From: Zygnema cylindricum
Lineage: Eukaryota > Streptophyta > Zygnematophyceae > Zygnematales > Zygnemataceae
Assembly (NCBI GenBank): GCA_037447655.1
Contig: JBBHKE010000660.1
Span: 65,697-129,696, forward strand
Reading direction: 5' to 3'
Length of the DNA: 64,000 nucleotides
The notes under the pieces are model-generated. The model ran no database searches and was not told where the DNA came from. It saw nothing but the letters and a program-made list of their open reading frames with translations. The position numbers and the translations under genes are program-made. Below are positions 34,467 to 46,597 of the stretch, one piece after another (the first letter of the stretch is position 1; each line of letters starts with the position of its first letter).

Positions 34467-34880
34467 CAGGCTGTCTACGTCTGGCTTCGGGAAACGAAAT
34501 GTGGCGGAAATGAAAGCATTACCGGGTAGGGAAGGAAAGAAATGCCTTGGGTGAGCCGTCTTCACGAAGAATTACTCGAGGATTTTCATCGATTTAAAAA
34601 GGCGGGTGTGAAACTTTCTACGTCAATTGTGCAAGAGATGGCGTACGACATAATTATACGTTTGAAAGAGGAGCAGGTTGTCTACGTCTGGTTTCGGGAA
34701 ACGAAATATGGCGGAAATGAAAGCATTACCGGGTAGGGAAGGAAAGAAATGCCTTGGGTGAGCCGTCTTCACGAAGAATTACTCGAGGATTTTCATCGAT
34801 TTAAAAAGGCGGGTGTGAAACTTTCTACGTCAATTGTGCAAGAGATGGCGTACGACATAATTATACGTTTGAAATAGGAG
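34467..34880 (+). repeat. 207-bp in-frame tandem duplication in the transposase gene
   Basis: 34467-34673 is repeated at 34674-34880 with only a handful of differences. The second copy has gained a TAG near its end where the first reads AAAGAGG. The unit is 69 codons, so the frame is kept. Confidence 0.92.
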
Positions 34881-36762
34881 CACGCGTCAGAGTTCTTTGA
34901 CGAGTTCGGACGTGAGAGGACTACACGAATTACAAAAAGGTGGATCCAAAGGTTTGACGAGAAATACAACATCGTCATCCGTGCCTAAAAAGGCAAATTA
35001 CAATGTAGTCCGGAAAAAGAGAATCACATTGAGAAAACCGTGGCTTATCACTTGGGCGTTTTAAAAAGGGGCTTCCTTTCGGGTGAGACCTATACTTTAA
35101 TGCTATCAATGATATTGTTATTTATTGTTTTGTGTCAAAGTTGTTGCATATATCAAAGGTAAAATATAATTTTTTTTGATCTGATTTTTGTTTCATTGTC
35201 GTCATCTTGATTGTGCGATCTAGGTGAGCTTGACAAAGATTTAGTGGAGACTATAGATGAGACCCATATGATTTTAAATATGGACAATGGTTAGACATTA
35301 GGGTTTCGTGGCGATGAAGTCGTGAAGTATGCCGACGTTGCGGGTGGAGGCGAATCCATGACCTTGATGGTGCGTCTCACCGGAGGGGTGAATGCACGGA
35401 TTGAATCACCTATGCTTATTCTCACTAACCGTAATAGGTGTTACCCAATTCGCAATCTCCCCGATGATATTCCAGGTATACATCCCTTTGTTTCGTTTTG
35501 TTTGTCCTGAATTGTTCGATTTTTCCCTCTCTCGTTCTTCTCCCCTCATCATCTTCAATCCCCATTATCCTTATTTCCCTCCTTAATGTTATTTAATTTA
35601 ATGCCTTTTTATTGTTTCCATGTAACCAATAACAGGAGTGTGCTATCGCACGGGCCCGAAGGGTTGGAATGACAAGAGATTCTTCCCCTAATGGTTTGAT
35701 GACCGCAGGTCGTATCAAGCCGATTCCTATGGTCGACAAAAAACAATCTTCCTCGATAATTGCGGAGGACACAACATGCCCGAGGAGCTTAACCGCGTTT
35801 TGGTTGCAAAAAATACAGTGTTACGCTTCTTTCCACCGAGTGCTACTCACTTGGTGCAACCAGCTGATTCGTTTGTAATATCAAAAGTAAAATAAGTTTG
35901 GAGTAGGAAGTGGGAAAATCGGAAGATGTCGGGGGTTAGGAATGAACAGTGGTCACAACCCTCTAACCGAGGTTGGTACGAAAAATTATTAGGGTCGGGG
36001 AAAAGGTATTTTCTCGAGTTGGCAAGGGACTCCGTTCGAGAAGTCAACTCCATGAAAGATAAGGATGGGATGGGATATGCACAAAAAACAATGATTCAGT
36101 GTGGGTTGTCATTGAAGGACGGGACATGGGAGGAGGGAATGCTTACACATCAGTTGCAATGCATCATCAACAAACATCGAAATCATTTCGATGGCGAAGA
36201 AGTGCCACCTCCCTTACCAAGGACACAGGAATCCCGCGAGAATTCTCATGACGCCGAGGTCGGTACTCAAGAAGAAGAGTTTACGGACGAACAATTCACG
36301 GAAGGGGACGAATTTTAAGCCCTTAGGAATGCCTTAGCATTCCCTTGTATTCCTTTATACTGGATTTTAGAGCGTAGAAGAGACATAGTTTTGTAGCTTT
36401 TGTTGCTTTGGCTTGTATTACCCGTTTTAAAAGTGATAATAGTGTACGGATTTAGGTGGTATGAGTTACTAGACAATATAGTAGGGGTATTACGTCGCAT
36501 AGTGCGTCTTTTATTGCAAGTTTTTTATTTACTTCACTGTGAAATATGTATGCCAAAACGATGTACAACACGAACCTTTTGTAATACATGATATTCTTTT
36601 GGCAATATATAAGTATGTGTAAGAGTTGTGGTTTGTCATGGTCAATGTAAAACTGTGTGTTTATCATTAATTTATACGAAACATTATGTTGTACTTGGTT
36701 AATAATTTTTGTTTTTTTTTGTTTTGATACACAAACTTGTGGTTTTTGACGTTATTCGTACT

Positions 36763-37246
36763 AGGCGACGAGCGCGCCACATCGCTGGTTGCTGTCGCAC
36801 CAATAACATGGATTATGTCACTGTTATTTCATCATCGTTGTCATATTATCATGGAACATGGGCTTTTCAGCGATGACTTTGCCTCATAGCCGAAACATTT
36901 TTCAGCGATGACAAAACTTATTTAGTGTTTTTGGTTAAATGGTTATATTACTGAATATCAGCGACGATAATTTCTCGTCGCTGGAAGTTCAGAATACATG
37001 ACAAAAGGAAAAAAAAGACAAAATACCTTGAATCCATTGCTGTAAAATTCAGCGACGAATATGTCTCGTCGCTGGTTGTTCAAAATCCATGACAAAAGGA
37101 ACAAAATAACAAACTACCTTCATTTTATAGATGTGTAATCCAGCGACGAAAATATCTCGTCGTTGGTATTTCAACAACCATTACAATATAAACAAAATTA
37201 TTATTCCATTCATGTAAAATCCAGCGACGACAATGTCTCGTCGCTG
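36763..37246. repeat. Palindrome array 3 downstream of the transposase gene
   Basis: Clear palindromes at 36959, 37050, 37141 and 37222 (91, 91 and 81 bp apart) with the same CAGCGACGA/TCGTCGCTG arms, plus decayed units near 36763, 36868 and 36902. Spacers contain a conserved CCATGACAAAAGGAA block. Confidence 0.88.
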
Positions 37247-38070
37247 GTTGGTAAAAATCCATGAGTAGGGGATAAAATTATTCCATAGCGGACGCAAACA
37301 TATACAAACAGAATCATTTAGTACAAAACATAAGATAATGATATATAGAGTGCAAAACATAGTAATAACAAATTGTACACATGACAGAAATATACAATTA
37401 TGAATCGCAAATTTTGCTATCGTACAAATTGTGTAGCTCAATATTGGCCCTGAAATCATACAAATTGCGATACCTTTCCACTTTATCTTGAATCTTCTAT
37501 CTATTATCTTTTATAAATTCAGATTTTTAGTAATCATTTCACTATCCTCTTGTGCGTCAAAAAAATCGCAAATAACATGATGTCGATAATAAATCAGAAG
37601 CGTTGTCCCCAACCTGAAAAACACAAAAAAATTACTTAGTTTCAACTGTCAATCCGTTGAGAGTTTCAAGGATTTTTCATGGGTTTTTGGAGTTTGTAAT
37701 ACTTTTTTTAATTAAATCGTAGTTTAAGCTGGATAGAAATTATTATTATTTTTATAAAAATCATTGTTTAATGACATTTAACGAAAATTGAACAAATGTA
37801 CATGTCTATGTTTTTGAATCCATCGAGAATAACAAGTGTGACGATCGTATAGATTACAAATCCGACTGTTATTATGAAAATCTAACAGTGAAAATAACAA
37901 ACGAATACATCTTTCCATTTCAAATATATTGAGCATTTGTCTTCGCACCTTCACCAACAATATTAATAAGCGTCATTAAAATTAAACTAAAATCAATTGG
38001 TTAACAGAAAAGGTGAAATGAGGGAAACAAAAGCAAACCAAAAAAGAGCCAATTGTAAGAGAATACGTAC
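37247..38070. other. Gene-free AT-rich stretch of the 12.2-kb element
   Basis: No recognisable frame or repeat beyond isolated AT-rich runs. Confidence 0.5.
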
Positions 38071-38322
38071 TTGCCCGGTCATCATGGCGGTGTTGGCTTG
38101 CAAGAAAATGTTAGTCTTTTCGCACAACAAAACCCTAAAAATGACTTGTGCGACGTGAAATCCATAGAGCTGAAAGATGAAGCGAGTGATGACGCGGGCG
38201 ACGCGCAATCCGTAGATGTGAAAGAGGAAGCGAGAGATGACATGGGCGACGTGCAATTCCTGGAGGTGAAAGAGGAAGCGAGTCTCTCACAGATCCCTGT
38301 TGGAAAACGAAGAGATTTTTGA
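38071..38322 (+). other. Small ORF with three 16-residue repeats (48-bp tandem repeat)
   Basis: The frame reads LCDVKSIELKDEASDD, AGDAQSVDVKEEARDD and MGDVQFLEVKEEASLS in tandem, at about 38146-38289. The minus strand is also open here, so the coding strand is uncertain. No family was recognised. Confidence 0.35.
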
Positions 38323-38589
38323 AGATGGCGGCGCATACAAGATGGCGGCGCAGTCGTCACATTCCACCGAGAAAAAAAAAAGGGAACGAGCGATTGCGAT
38401 TGGACACACAAAAAAAAGAACGAGCGAATGCAATTGGACACAGAAAGCGTGAATTGTGATTGGACCAAAAAGATTATATTTTATATCATGCCGCATCTCG
38501 TCGGACACTTTTCTTGTTTAGATTTAGGGTTTAAGACGGGCAGTCGCCACACTAATTGGTATTTATGCGTTATCTGGGTATTGCAGGAC

Positions 38590-38915
38590 CGTACTTATTT
38601 ACATCGCCGTACGTGTCGACCGTACATATTTATTTTTCACGTAATTTCTGCCGACGAAGTTGACCGTACATACTTACATTCCACGCAATTCTCGCGACAA
38701 CGTCCGTACTTTATTTTTCTGTCGCAGATTTTGGCGCGACGCGACAAATGATTCGAAGCACGTAATCCACGACATATGATTTCGGAATGTCGCTGACGCG
38801 ACGTACGATTTCGAACATTAATATGCGACGTACGTTTTCAAATGTTGGTGACGCGACGTACGATTTCGAAACATTGGCGACGCAGCGTGCGATTTCGTAA
38901 TGTTGGCGACGCACG
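38590..38915. repeat. Short GACCGTACATAYTTACAT and GACGCGACGTACGATTTCG tandem repeats
   Basis: Three to four units of the first type at 38590-38710 and about five 30-35-bp units of the second at 38763-38915, all diverged. Confidence 0.7.
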
Positions 38916-38929
38916 CCGATTGGTGTATT

Positions 38930-40600
38930 TTCAGTCGTGAACCCATGTAGGTTCACGCATTCACATGTAGTTAGGAAGGGTTTTAATCCGCGGATTGTGA
39001 ATTCTGTAACGTAGGCATATGGTTCTGGTCGCTTATTGGCCAGGACCCAAACTAGGCGCAGATTGTACAGTAAAATACTCTCACGCTATTGGTTAGTTAA
39101 AAATGTCAGAAATTAGTACTTTGGCTGTTTCGTTTGTACTTAGGCTATTGCTTTAGGTTTTCTACTCTTATAATTTGAGAGTACAGGAATTGATCGAAGA
39201 GGACTTACATTTTTTTGTCTTTTTCCCTTGTCTTTTTCTTAGTCAAATTGTCAACGTTTTCCTGCAAGGCTTTTTCTGCCTTAGCTAGTTAAGCGCATAG
39301 TCTTTCTCTTTTCTCTATTATACTTTCCTTGTAAGCCCTACAATTTAATTCACTCGGTTTCGGCCGGAGTCCGCACGGTTTCCCTTCACCAACCTCTTTC
39401 AGTGTGGATTTTGCCGACTCTCTCAGGCTATCTCTGGACCTTTGTGTATGCATTTTGTGAATTGGAGTTGGACTTGTTGTTGTCTAATTTCGGGTGCCTC
39501 GATTGGAGTTTGCTGGTGTTTGGTAGGATCCGGTTATCTCGGATTCTCAATAGCTTTCTATTGCTTGTTTTTATTATCATTTTTCTGCGATTGGTTATTA
39601 GTGTATTGGAATCCGGTTATCTCGGATTCGGTGCAGATTTTTAACGTTGCTTCTTGTATTTTTCTCGTGCCAGTTTTACTTATTGGCTCTCTTATTATTT
39701 GCTATTTTGTGGCTTACTGTTATAATTGTCAGTTTTGTTCAAATTCGGTTATTTCGAATTCTTTACAGTTTGCTATTTATTGCTTTATGTTTCGGTTGCT
39801 ATTTTTCTTTATTTCCAATCCTAGATCTAACTCCTGTAAGGAATACGCCCAGACCGTGGAGCCTAGTGGCTACCCATCGGCTTAGTTGAATAAATGGATC
39901 TCTCTCTCGGCTTCCCACTCACCTTTCACCTTTTATCCTTTCCACTTGTTATCTCATTTTTACATTGTCATATTCATTTTAGCTTTGTATTATAATTATT
40001 TTTGCTTCGGGATGTGCTTTGTTGTTGTCTATTCCACGTTTTCTATTAGCCAGCTGGTTGGGTTGTATGATTTTTGGTTCGATTGGACACATGCATGACA
40101 TTTATGAGGTCTGTCCGCATTTGGCGTTGCCTCACGACATATATCACCCACGCCAAATGCTGTATATTTATTCTATTTTTGTCAGTATGTTTACTCTATT
40201 TCATGTGCCATTGTGTTAGAAAACCCATATTACAGTAAAAAGTTACTCCTTTTCAAGGGGTGTATAATTACGATTTACGCTAAAACTGACGCGGTTCTAT
40301 ATTAGAATACAGTTTTAATGTAATTGTTGCGAAATTCCCTATTTTAACTGAATCCGCGGAACGCCGAACACCAATTACCAAATTATTACACAAATGAACG
40401 AAAACACATGTTCTCGCCGTTATACTATAAACTTGTAACATGTAAATCAAAGTTAACGTTCTCACTGGCGACGATGCTGTGGATGGACAAATACCTGCGA
40501 ACGGATGTTATTTGATGAGTTTTCGGTCTTTTTGTTTAGTGCAACTCCACGTGCGACCGCGGGTTTATTAAATCGATATCTGTACGTTTTTATTTAAAAA
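38930..40600. other. Unassigned part of the 12.2-kb element
   Basis: No gene recognised. Contains the motif CGGTTATCTCGGATTC repeated at about 39530 and 39612 (weaker near 39747), and a stem GCATTTGGCGT / ACGCCAAATGC near 40117-40163. The reading frames are short and hydrophobic and look incidental. It might hold a solo LTR, but no paired copy was found. Confidence 0.4.
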
Positions 40601-40980
40601 GTACAATTTTACACAGTCACACGACGTCCGTACTCCACACTATTTAAAACGAACCTATATTTGAAAAAAAAAAACGCTAATTAAACCGCACCTAAATTAG
40701 AATAATGAAAAAAATAGAGTCGATTACTATATTTGATGTCATATAGTCGAAATTTCGAGCAACCGAATTAGAGTAATTTACTCTAATTACGATTCGCGGT
40801 GTAAATTACTCTAATTCGGTCGCTCGAAATTTTGACTCTATCACATGAAATAGAGTAAATGATTCTAATTTTTTCATTATTATATTTAAGGTAAAGTTTA
40901 ATTAGCGTTTTTAATTCTAATATAGGTTAATTTAAAATAGTGTGGAGTACGGACGACCCCCGACCGTGCAAAATTGTACT
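40600..40980. repeat. 380-bp near-perfect inverted repeat with a TACACCG end at its centre
   Basis: Arms 40600-40779 and about 40807-40980 are mutual reverse complements with modest divergence (for example CCGTACTCCACACTATTT pairs with its complement at 40931-40952). The 25-bp centre ends CGATTCGCGGTGTA, the terminal sequence of the 12.2-kb element. Confidence 0.85.
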
Positions 40981-41117
40981 TTATTTTGTAAAAAAATACA
41001 AATAATGATTTAATACAGGCCGTTATCATGTAACTGCGTTTTAAAAAACCGAGTAGTGCAAACGTCATAGTGACGATAAACTGTACGTTTTGCCAAATCT
41101 TTTACGAATACCTTATT

Positions 41118-41281
41118 TATAGTAGAAGATATTAGCGTGCCAAAATAGAGTATTTAAATAAATTAGAGTAAACTTCATAGTTGAAACAACTCTATCACAT
41201 AAATTAACGTTGTTTACTCTATTTTTGTTTTTTTTTTTGTACTCTAATTTATTCATTACTCTAATTACGATTCGCGGTGTA
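41118..41281 (-). repeat. Right terminal inverted repeat of the 12.2-kb element
   Basis: Reverse complement matches 29128-29290, ending CGATTCGCGGTGTA. A TA dinucleotide is the shared flank. Confidence 0.75.
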
Positions 41282-41899
41282 CTGTTCTCAATTGTTTCCC
41301 AATAAGTTTAAAGTTGTATGTTTTGTTACCTTGCAAAGAGGTTTTCAAGTGAAATCATCTCTTTCTCTTATTCGTTCATCATGTATCATAGGCACACATT
41401 TTACTCCCCAAACTTTCCACTTTTCCCGCTTATGTGGTTAACGGTGCCTCCCAAAGACCAAAATTGAAAGCGAACGGTTTTGCTTCGCCAACATAAGCCT
41501 CAATCCCCCACGATGGCCCTAGTTAGCTTTTTCACGGAAGCGTCACACTTCACCGTTACGATTACGTTCGGTCATACAAATAAACATCTTTAAGAGTCGC
41601 CACAAATTGTGGCGAAGACTCATAGCAAAGATTTTGTTGCCAAAACCGCGATGGTAAGACCATCAAATTACAAAACATGATTATAACAAAATCGATAATG
41701 ACCATCAAAGGTAAGTGACCAAAATCTCTAAGAACTAAAATCAGAACAAACCAAGAGGAAGAAAAAACAAAAACCAAAACGTTCGACCACTAAAAACCAC
41801 CATATACACTTATTGCAAAAAAAAAAGGAATCGTTGGCCCAAATCCTAGGACTTTGCCACGCTAAAGATAAAACTATTAATATAGTCTATGTATGTTAG

Positions 41900-43730
41900 G
41901 CGGCGCGGCGGTAAGTCTCTCAATCGTAACGACATTCACCACCGTCCTCTGGTCAAAGCTTGGGAATACTAATGGGTGACAAATCTGCCAAGTCCTCAAA
42001 CTTTAAGAGATCGTCGACCGCAATCACACAAAATTTGTCGAAAGAAGAGTACAAAGTCCCAAAGATGGTGTGAAAGTGTTTGTTGGGTTTCAGTTCGCAT
42101 AGTCATCTTTTTTTTCAGGCTGATGCATCTTGAGACAAAACATCAAAGTGGAGTGTTAAGCGTGAGAAAACATGGGATCTTGTAGGGTTTGTGAGAACTA
42201 CGCCACCGAATGTTCACGTCGCCCCATGTAAAAACACAAGATCCCACGAGGGCCATGTGTAACCGTAGGTTGAGATAGCGGTGGGGGTAAATGCAACACT
42301 TTACGTTTGTTTATCTATCCCGCATCGTTACCCACAACAACCATTTTATCTTACACCATGTTGCGTGATGTTGATCGCTCCCCGGCATGCAAGCAATAAA
42401 GCAAGTAGACGCCTTAATCGTCTACAGGTTGACCACAACTACTACAAAGCTTGCCTAAAAGCGAAGGGTGTGGTAAACCAAAGCGTAAGCAGAACGCTTA
42501 GAAAAAATGTAAAAAGAAGTTAGACTTAGTGAGACAAAAATTGGTGTAATAACAAGCGAAGCTCAAATTCCTTAGCCTAAATAAAATATAAATCAACACA
42601 CACTTCGACCGCAATAACCGTCTCTTGTAGGTTATTCAAAACGATGTCGACTACCTTGTGGGCGATATGTTGTTACACTCACGGGTGACTTCCAATGACG
42701 AGGCATCAGCACGTAGAGACCTCATATTTCGCCTTGATGGGTTAACAACATTTTAAGGGACGATAACGATTGTTGAAATAACAACAAGCCCTCGTCGACT
42801 TGCGATACCATATGAGATAAAATATAAGTATTAAAATATAAGTAAAAACCTTGAAGCAATGATAAGTACAATTGAAGCCCAACTTCTTAGGTATGGTATT
42901 AGCGGGAATGTGGCCGTAGGACGCAACGCGATACCACAAAAGAGACCAGTAAAACAACTTGCCTACGAGCAAGTAGTCCTTTCAAGCCATTATAGATTCA
43001 ACAATTGACAAGTTGATGAAAAATCTCAAATAAGTGATCATCAAATTTAAAAAGGGGGGAATTAAAGGAATATTAACAATGAGACTTGTACAAAACAACA
43101 AGTTAAGGTAACAAACGCCACTTGAGAATCTTGAATTTCCAAAAGGTTTTGACGGTTGGAAAGGTCATCTGACATTACTTTTTTAACAAACCCGTAAATA
43201 TAGTTAAGAGCATTGATAAAGGATCCTAAAGCCCTAATTTCATAAGGAGGAGTGGAAATGTGAAATATCGAAGGTAGAGAAAAATGTTGTGGCAGACCAA
43301 CAACGCTGTTTATTACACATTACCAACTTTGACGGAAAGGTATATCTTGGGGAGTTTCTCCATATTAAGAAACAATTGATGTCGACGCACCTATAATATG
43401 AGTTTTGTCAACAGAACGGAACGGACAACCTAGGAAAGCCGTAGCCGATGGTATTAAAACGTGCAGATGAGTTAGAGCAAACAAATTAACTACTAAAGGG
43501 CCAACTTTACGAGTACCAATCGTTGATTTCCAAAGTGGCAATGCCTCATTTTTTAAAATGACTTTCGATTCGATAAAAAATGGGGTTAGATACGGAGTAA
43601 AATCCCGAACAAAAGGTAAGATGTGGTTAATTGAAGACGGGGCGTGTCCGATCTCACAAAAGATGGCATTGTGATCAACGGTGTTAACTGCATTAGCAAT
43701 ATAACAACTAAATTAATAGAGGGCTTATGC
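41900..43730 (-). pseudogene. Strongly decayed LINE (RLE-type) copy
   Basis: Minus-strand pieces, in LINE order from 43730 down: ANAVNTVDHNAIFCEI (cf. SNAFNTMDRNAIFSEL), INHILPFVRDF, STIGTRKVGPLVVNLFALTH (cf. TTGTRHGDPLGGPLFSLAHY), DSQVAFVTLTCCF, PYLRSWASIVLIIASRFL, and SSCGQPVDDEGVYLLYCLH-like (cf. CSCG...GVHLLRCSH). Many stops and indels. The order identifies it as the same family as the 54909 copy. Confidence 0.8.
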
Positions 43731-44707
43731 TGTCCTCCTTCATTCCTATGTTATGGTGGCACCGTTGACACAACTGACTCTCAAAATGTCTATTTCTATG
43801 TTTTTATTTATTATATTTAACAGCGTTAAAGCAAAGAGCGTGTGCAGTGGATACTTCTATCCGCACGGACATCCACCACTCACCAAATATGTGCGATAAT
43901 TTTTGTTGGTCCAAAGCGATATAACAAACGCTCAGACCGTTTGATATTCAATGTATATAATCTTAAGTTTATAGCGATAAGAAATTTGGTGATACACAAC
44001 ACTCCATGCATTCGACCACATTTGCTTGGTTCAAAAGTGCAAAAACACGTGGAAACGCTTTATGTCTATATCTGCTGATTTCGTAGTTTATGGATATTAT
44101 AAGTGTTTTTTTCGTTGTTGTTCAAATCGTGCGATTTTTTCATTTTTTTCGATTGCTACGTATAATTCGTGATGTTGAAAAAATCGCAAAAAAATGCGAT
44201 GTACTTTTTGTCCGGTAAACTGAACTGCCAATTTACGGAAATTGTACGGTATTTACAGTAAATGTATAGTCTTGTACGAAAAAAGTACGGACTTTGACGA
44301 AAAGATACGCTGCACTTCGTAGTACTTTTTCTCCGGTAAAATGAACAGAAATTTTACGGGAAATGTACGAAATTGTACAAAAAATGTACGGATTATGACG
44401 AAAAGAGACGAGAACTGTACAAAAATGTACAAACTGCGGTATATGTAAAATTAATATTTGTTTACATGTACGGAATAGCACGGAAAAAAAATCATTAAAG
44501 ATTTTTACGATTTTTTCAAAACGTTCAATGCGTTCGTTAGGTATAATTTGTCGCGATTGAACCGTTTGCACTAAACGGTGTGAACAACTATGGTTTTTTT
44601 CCGTGAGATATTATGTATAATATGGCGTTTTTATATACATTGTTCCATACCATTGTACACTTTACATCTTTGCTTACTGCATGTAGAGAGACATAGTTTA
44701 AAGAAAG
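43731..44707. other. No gene recognised between LINE relic and Harbinger-like element
   Basis: AT-rich. 44210-44440 has a diverged repeat of TTTACGG...AATGTACG and a TTTGTCCGGTAAACTGAA / TTTCTCCGGTAAAATGAA pair about 120 bp apart. Confidence 0.5.
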
Positions 44708-44710
44708 TTA

Positions 44711-46597
44711 GGGTACTTTCGCATGTAACTAAACTTAGTCTTGTTATTTTGTTTCTAGCAAAGATTCTCCGTACAACTTTCAGAGCATTCGTATGTAAAT
44801 AAATGAAACCGTTAGTGTTGTGTATCGGTAAGGATTTGCAGCTAAGCGATATGGGCCTTTTTTTCGATTAGCCGATAATCCATATATTGGTACGATATAT
44901 CGTTATCGATGTTATTGCCGATAAATAACCAATATTTATTGGTAATTATTGGCAATAACACCGATATCGATAACTATCGGCGAAATCTGTACGGACCATA
45001 CAGATAAAAAAAAAATGTACGGCCAGTACACTCAACTGTACGTGTTACTCTTCGGATGCGCCCTACTCACAACCCCTATCTACTGAGGTGTCTACCAATC
45101 AGATCATTGTATTGTACAGTTGTACAAACACAGAAAGTACAGTAGCCGCTATGAGATCTGTACGGATTTGGTAACGATCCAGTAAAAACGATGTACCTTT
45201 CACATCCGACGCCATGGCTTTGTCCCTTTCTTCTTTGGGATCCACTGGGGACCTGCCACGTGTCAATCTGTTGGCTTTTTTTGGCAAAAGCTGCCAAAAG
45301 AGCCATTTCGAGATGCCGGCGCTCACGCTGGCCGTCCGCTTGAATTTTCTCATTCCAAGTCGTCCGTTCGATTCCGGCGGCGCGCAGAATGTTATTTTGC
45401 GTCCGTTGTACTTTGTGTCCGCCGTCCTTTTACCGTTCTATGTTCACCAGTTTGTCGGTTCAATTCCGTAAGTTGCAGTAAAATTTATGTTCAGTTAACT
45501 GGCCAGCGTTTATGTGCTGCGCTGTCCGTAATAAATCGCAGTTAAACAGAGACGGAACAAATTCTTATACGTGGCATGCCATGCTATATACAACCAATAA
45601 TATAATACAATATGTTATAAAGTACTATTGCATGAATACTATATTTTTTTAAGTTATCGCCGATAAAGAATTTGTTGGTCTCATACCGATATATCGAGAC
45701 CTTTGACAGTTCGATATCCGATAACTATCGGTATCGGTATTATCGTGATAATTTTTTTACCGATACACAACACTAGAAATCGTAACTCTCGATTGTGACG
45801 GATGTAGACGTGGGTGTAATTTGTGATGATTGTAGACGCGTACAAAACTCGCGACAATTGATGACGTTTACAAAATAGAGACCGTTGTAGAAGTCTTGTT
45901 ACTTGTGACATTGTAGATGTTTAGGGTTCGTGACATTTTGACGTCACGCGTACTTATGCTAGCGTTGACGTCACAAATTCCAAAACATTCCGCCATGGTT
46001 TCCCGATTTTGTTTTTTCGTCCCTTCTCACTCTACTTGCCACCAAAATAAGCTAAAAGACAGCCAAAAGATTTTTTTTTTATAGATCTTTCATTTGATAC
46101 CTTTCTTGCCTTCTTTCATTGCAAGAATTGTGAGATAGACGCGTTAGTGGGAGAAGGAGAGAGAGAGAGAGAGGCGCTTTTGCGAATTGGCGTCCGTTGG
46201 TCGAAACCCTCTCCACGGCCCCTGTACGGAAAAAAGCGCACGGGAAAAAGTCACGCACAGGCTGGAAACGTGCGGTGGGTTCTTTTTTGGTACTTCGCGC
46301 TCAAAAATTGTAAAAAGCTTACGGCACGTGCGACAGCATCTGCCTATTCGTTTACCTGATTTTAAATAAAGTTTGAAGATGACCTGGAAGGACGCGATAT
46401 TGGGTCGAAACGCGCTAGATGACAAACTACATCGCGCTAGACGACAAACTACAGTACACATAAAGTTTGAAGGTAACGCAACTTGTACGGTGGTAATTTC
46501 ATATTTTTGGTACGGCTGCGGATTTTCTCATTTTTTTCTAATTTATGGAGGAAAACGACAGAAAATAACTGTAACTTTAGCACATGCGAAAGTACCC
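44711..46597. mobile_element. Harbinger-like element with nested hAT, directly upstream of the prolyl 4-hydroxylase gene
   Basis: Inverted ends GGGTACTTTCGCATGT flanked by TTA on both sides (44708-44710 and 46598-46600). The interior shares blocks with 10863-11730. It is 1887 bp, of which 963 bp are a later hAT-like insertion. No transposase frame. Confidence 0.87.
44813..45775. mobile_element. hAT-like element nested in the Harbinger-like element
   Basis: Ends TAGTGTTGTGTATCGG and CCGATACACAACACTA (inverted), flanked by GAAACCGT and GAAATCGT, an 8-bp duplication with one mismatch. Subterminal CCGATA/ATATCG motifs. The right third is homologous to 63660-63890. Non-autonomous. Confidence 0.87.

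Larger units (their letters stand above)
30171..36318 (+). pseudogene. Decayed pogo-like (DDE_1 superfamily) transposase gene with introns
   Basis: Exon 1 is 30171-30564. It ends in the family block SLIPKTINKFPEQF, after an in-frame stop at 30498. A 3.8-kb intron follows, and exon 2 starts at 34397 (YQKARRWWVER). Next come a CENP-B-like helix region (RLHEELLEDFHRFKKAGVKL; RTTRITKRWIQRFDEKYNIV) and the catalytic core. The first acid lies in ETIDETHMILNMDNG, the second in IFLDNCGGHNMPEEL, the third probably in LVQPADSFVISKVK. Introns near 35083-35223 and 35475-35636 interrupt the core. Decay: stops at about 30498 and 35294, frameshifts near 34535 and 35690, and a 207-bp duplication. An acidic tail ends at 36318. 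Family assignment is from these motifs; the element is presumably no longer self-mobilising. Confidence 0.85.
29128..41281 (+). mobile_element. 12.2-kb TA-target DNA transposon with about 160-bp terminal inverted repeats
   Basis: The left end begins TACACCGGGAATCGTAATTA at 29128. The right end, read on the minus strand from 41281, begins TACACCGCGAATCGTAATTA. The match continues inward about 160 bp with small gaps, through shared blocks GAGTAATGA, AGAGTAAA, TTTACTCTAATTT and CGCTAAT. TA flanks both ends. Inside are a decayed pogo-like DDE transposase gene, an acidic-repeat ORF within its intron, three arrays of CGACGA palindromes and a large palindrome near 40.8 kb. TA targets and pogo transposase fit the Tc1/mariner-pogo superfamily. 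That these ends belong to this transposase is inferred. The 36.4-41 kb part may include later insertions. Confidence 0.7.

Noticed and set aside
38980-40230. Possible solo LTR or small membrane-protein gene
   Set aside because: No paired LTR, primer-binding site or target duplication was seen. The hydrophobic frames have no start context or homology I recognise.
45214-45471. 85-codon frame inside the hAT-like element
   Set aside because: Not hAT transposase-like, and within a non-autonomous element. No support as a gene.
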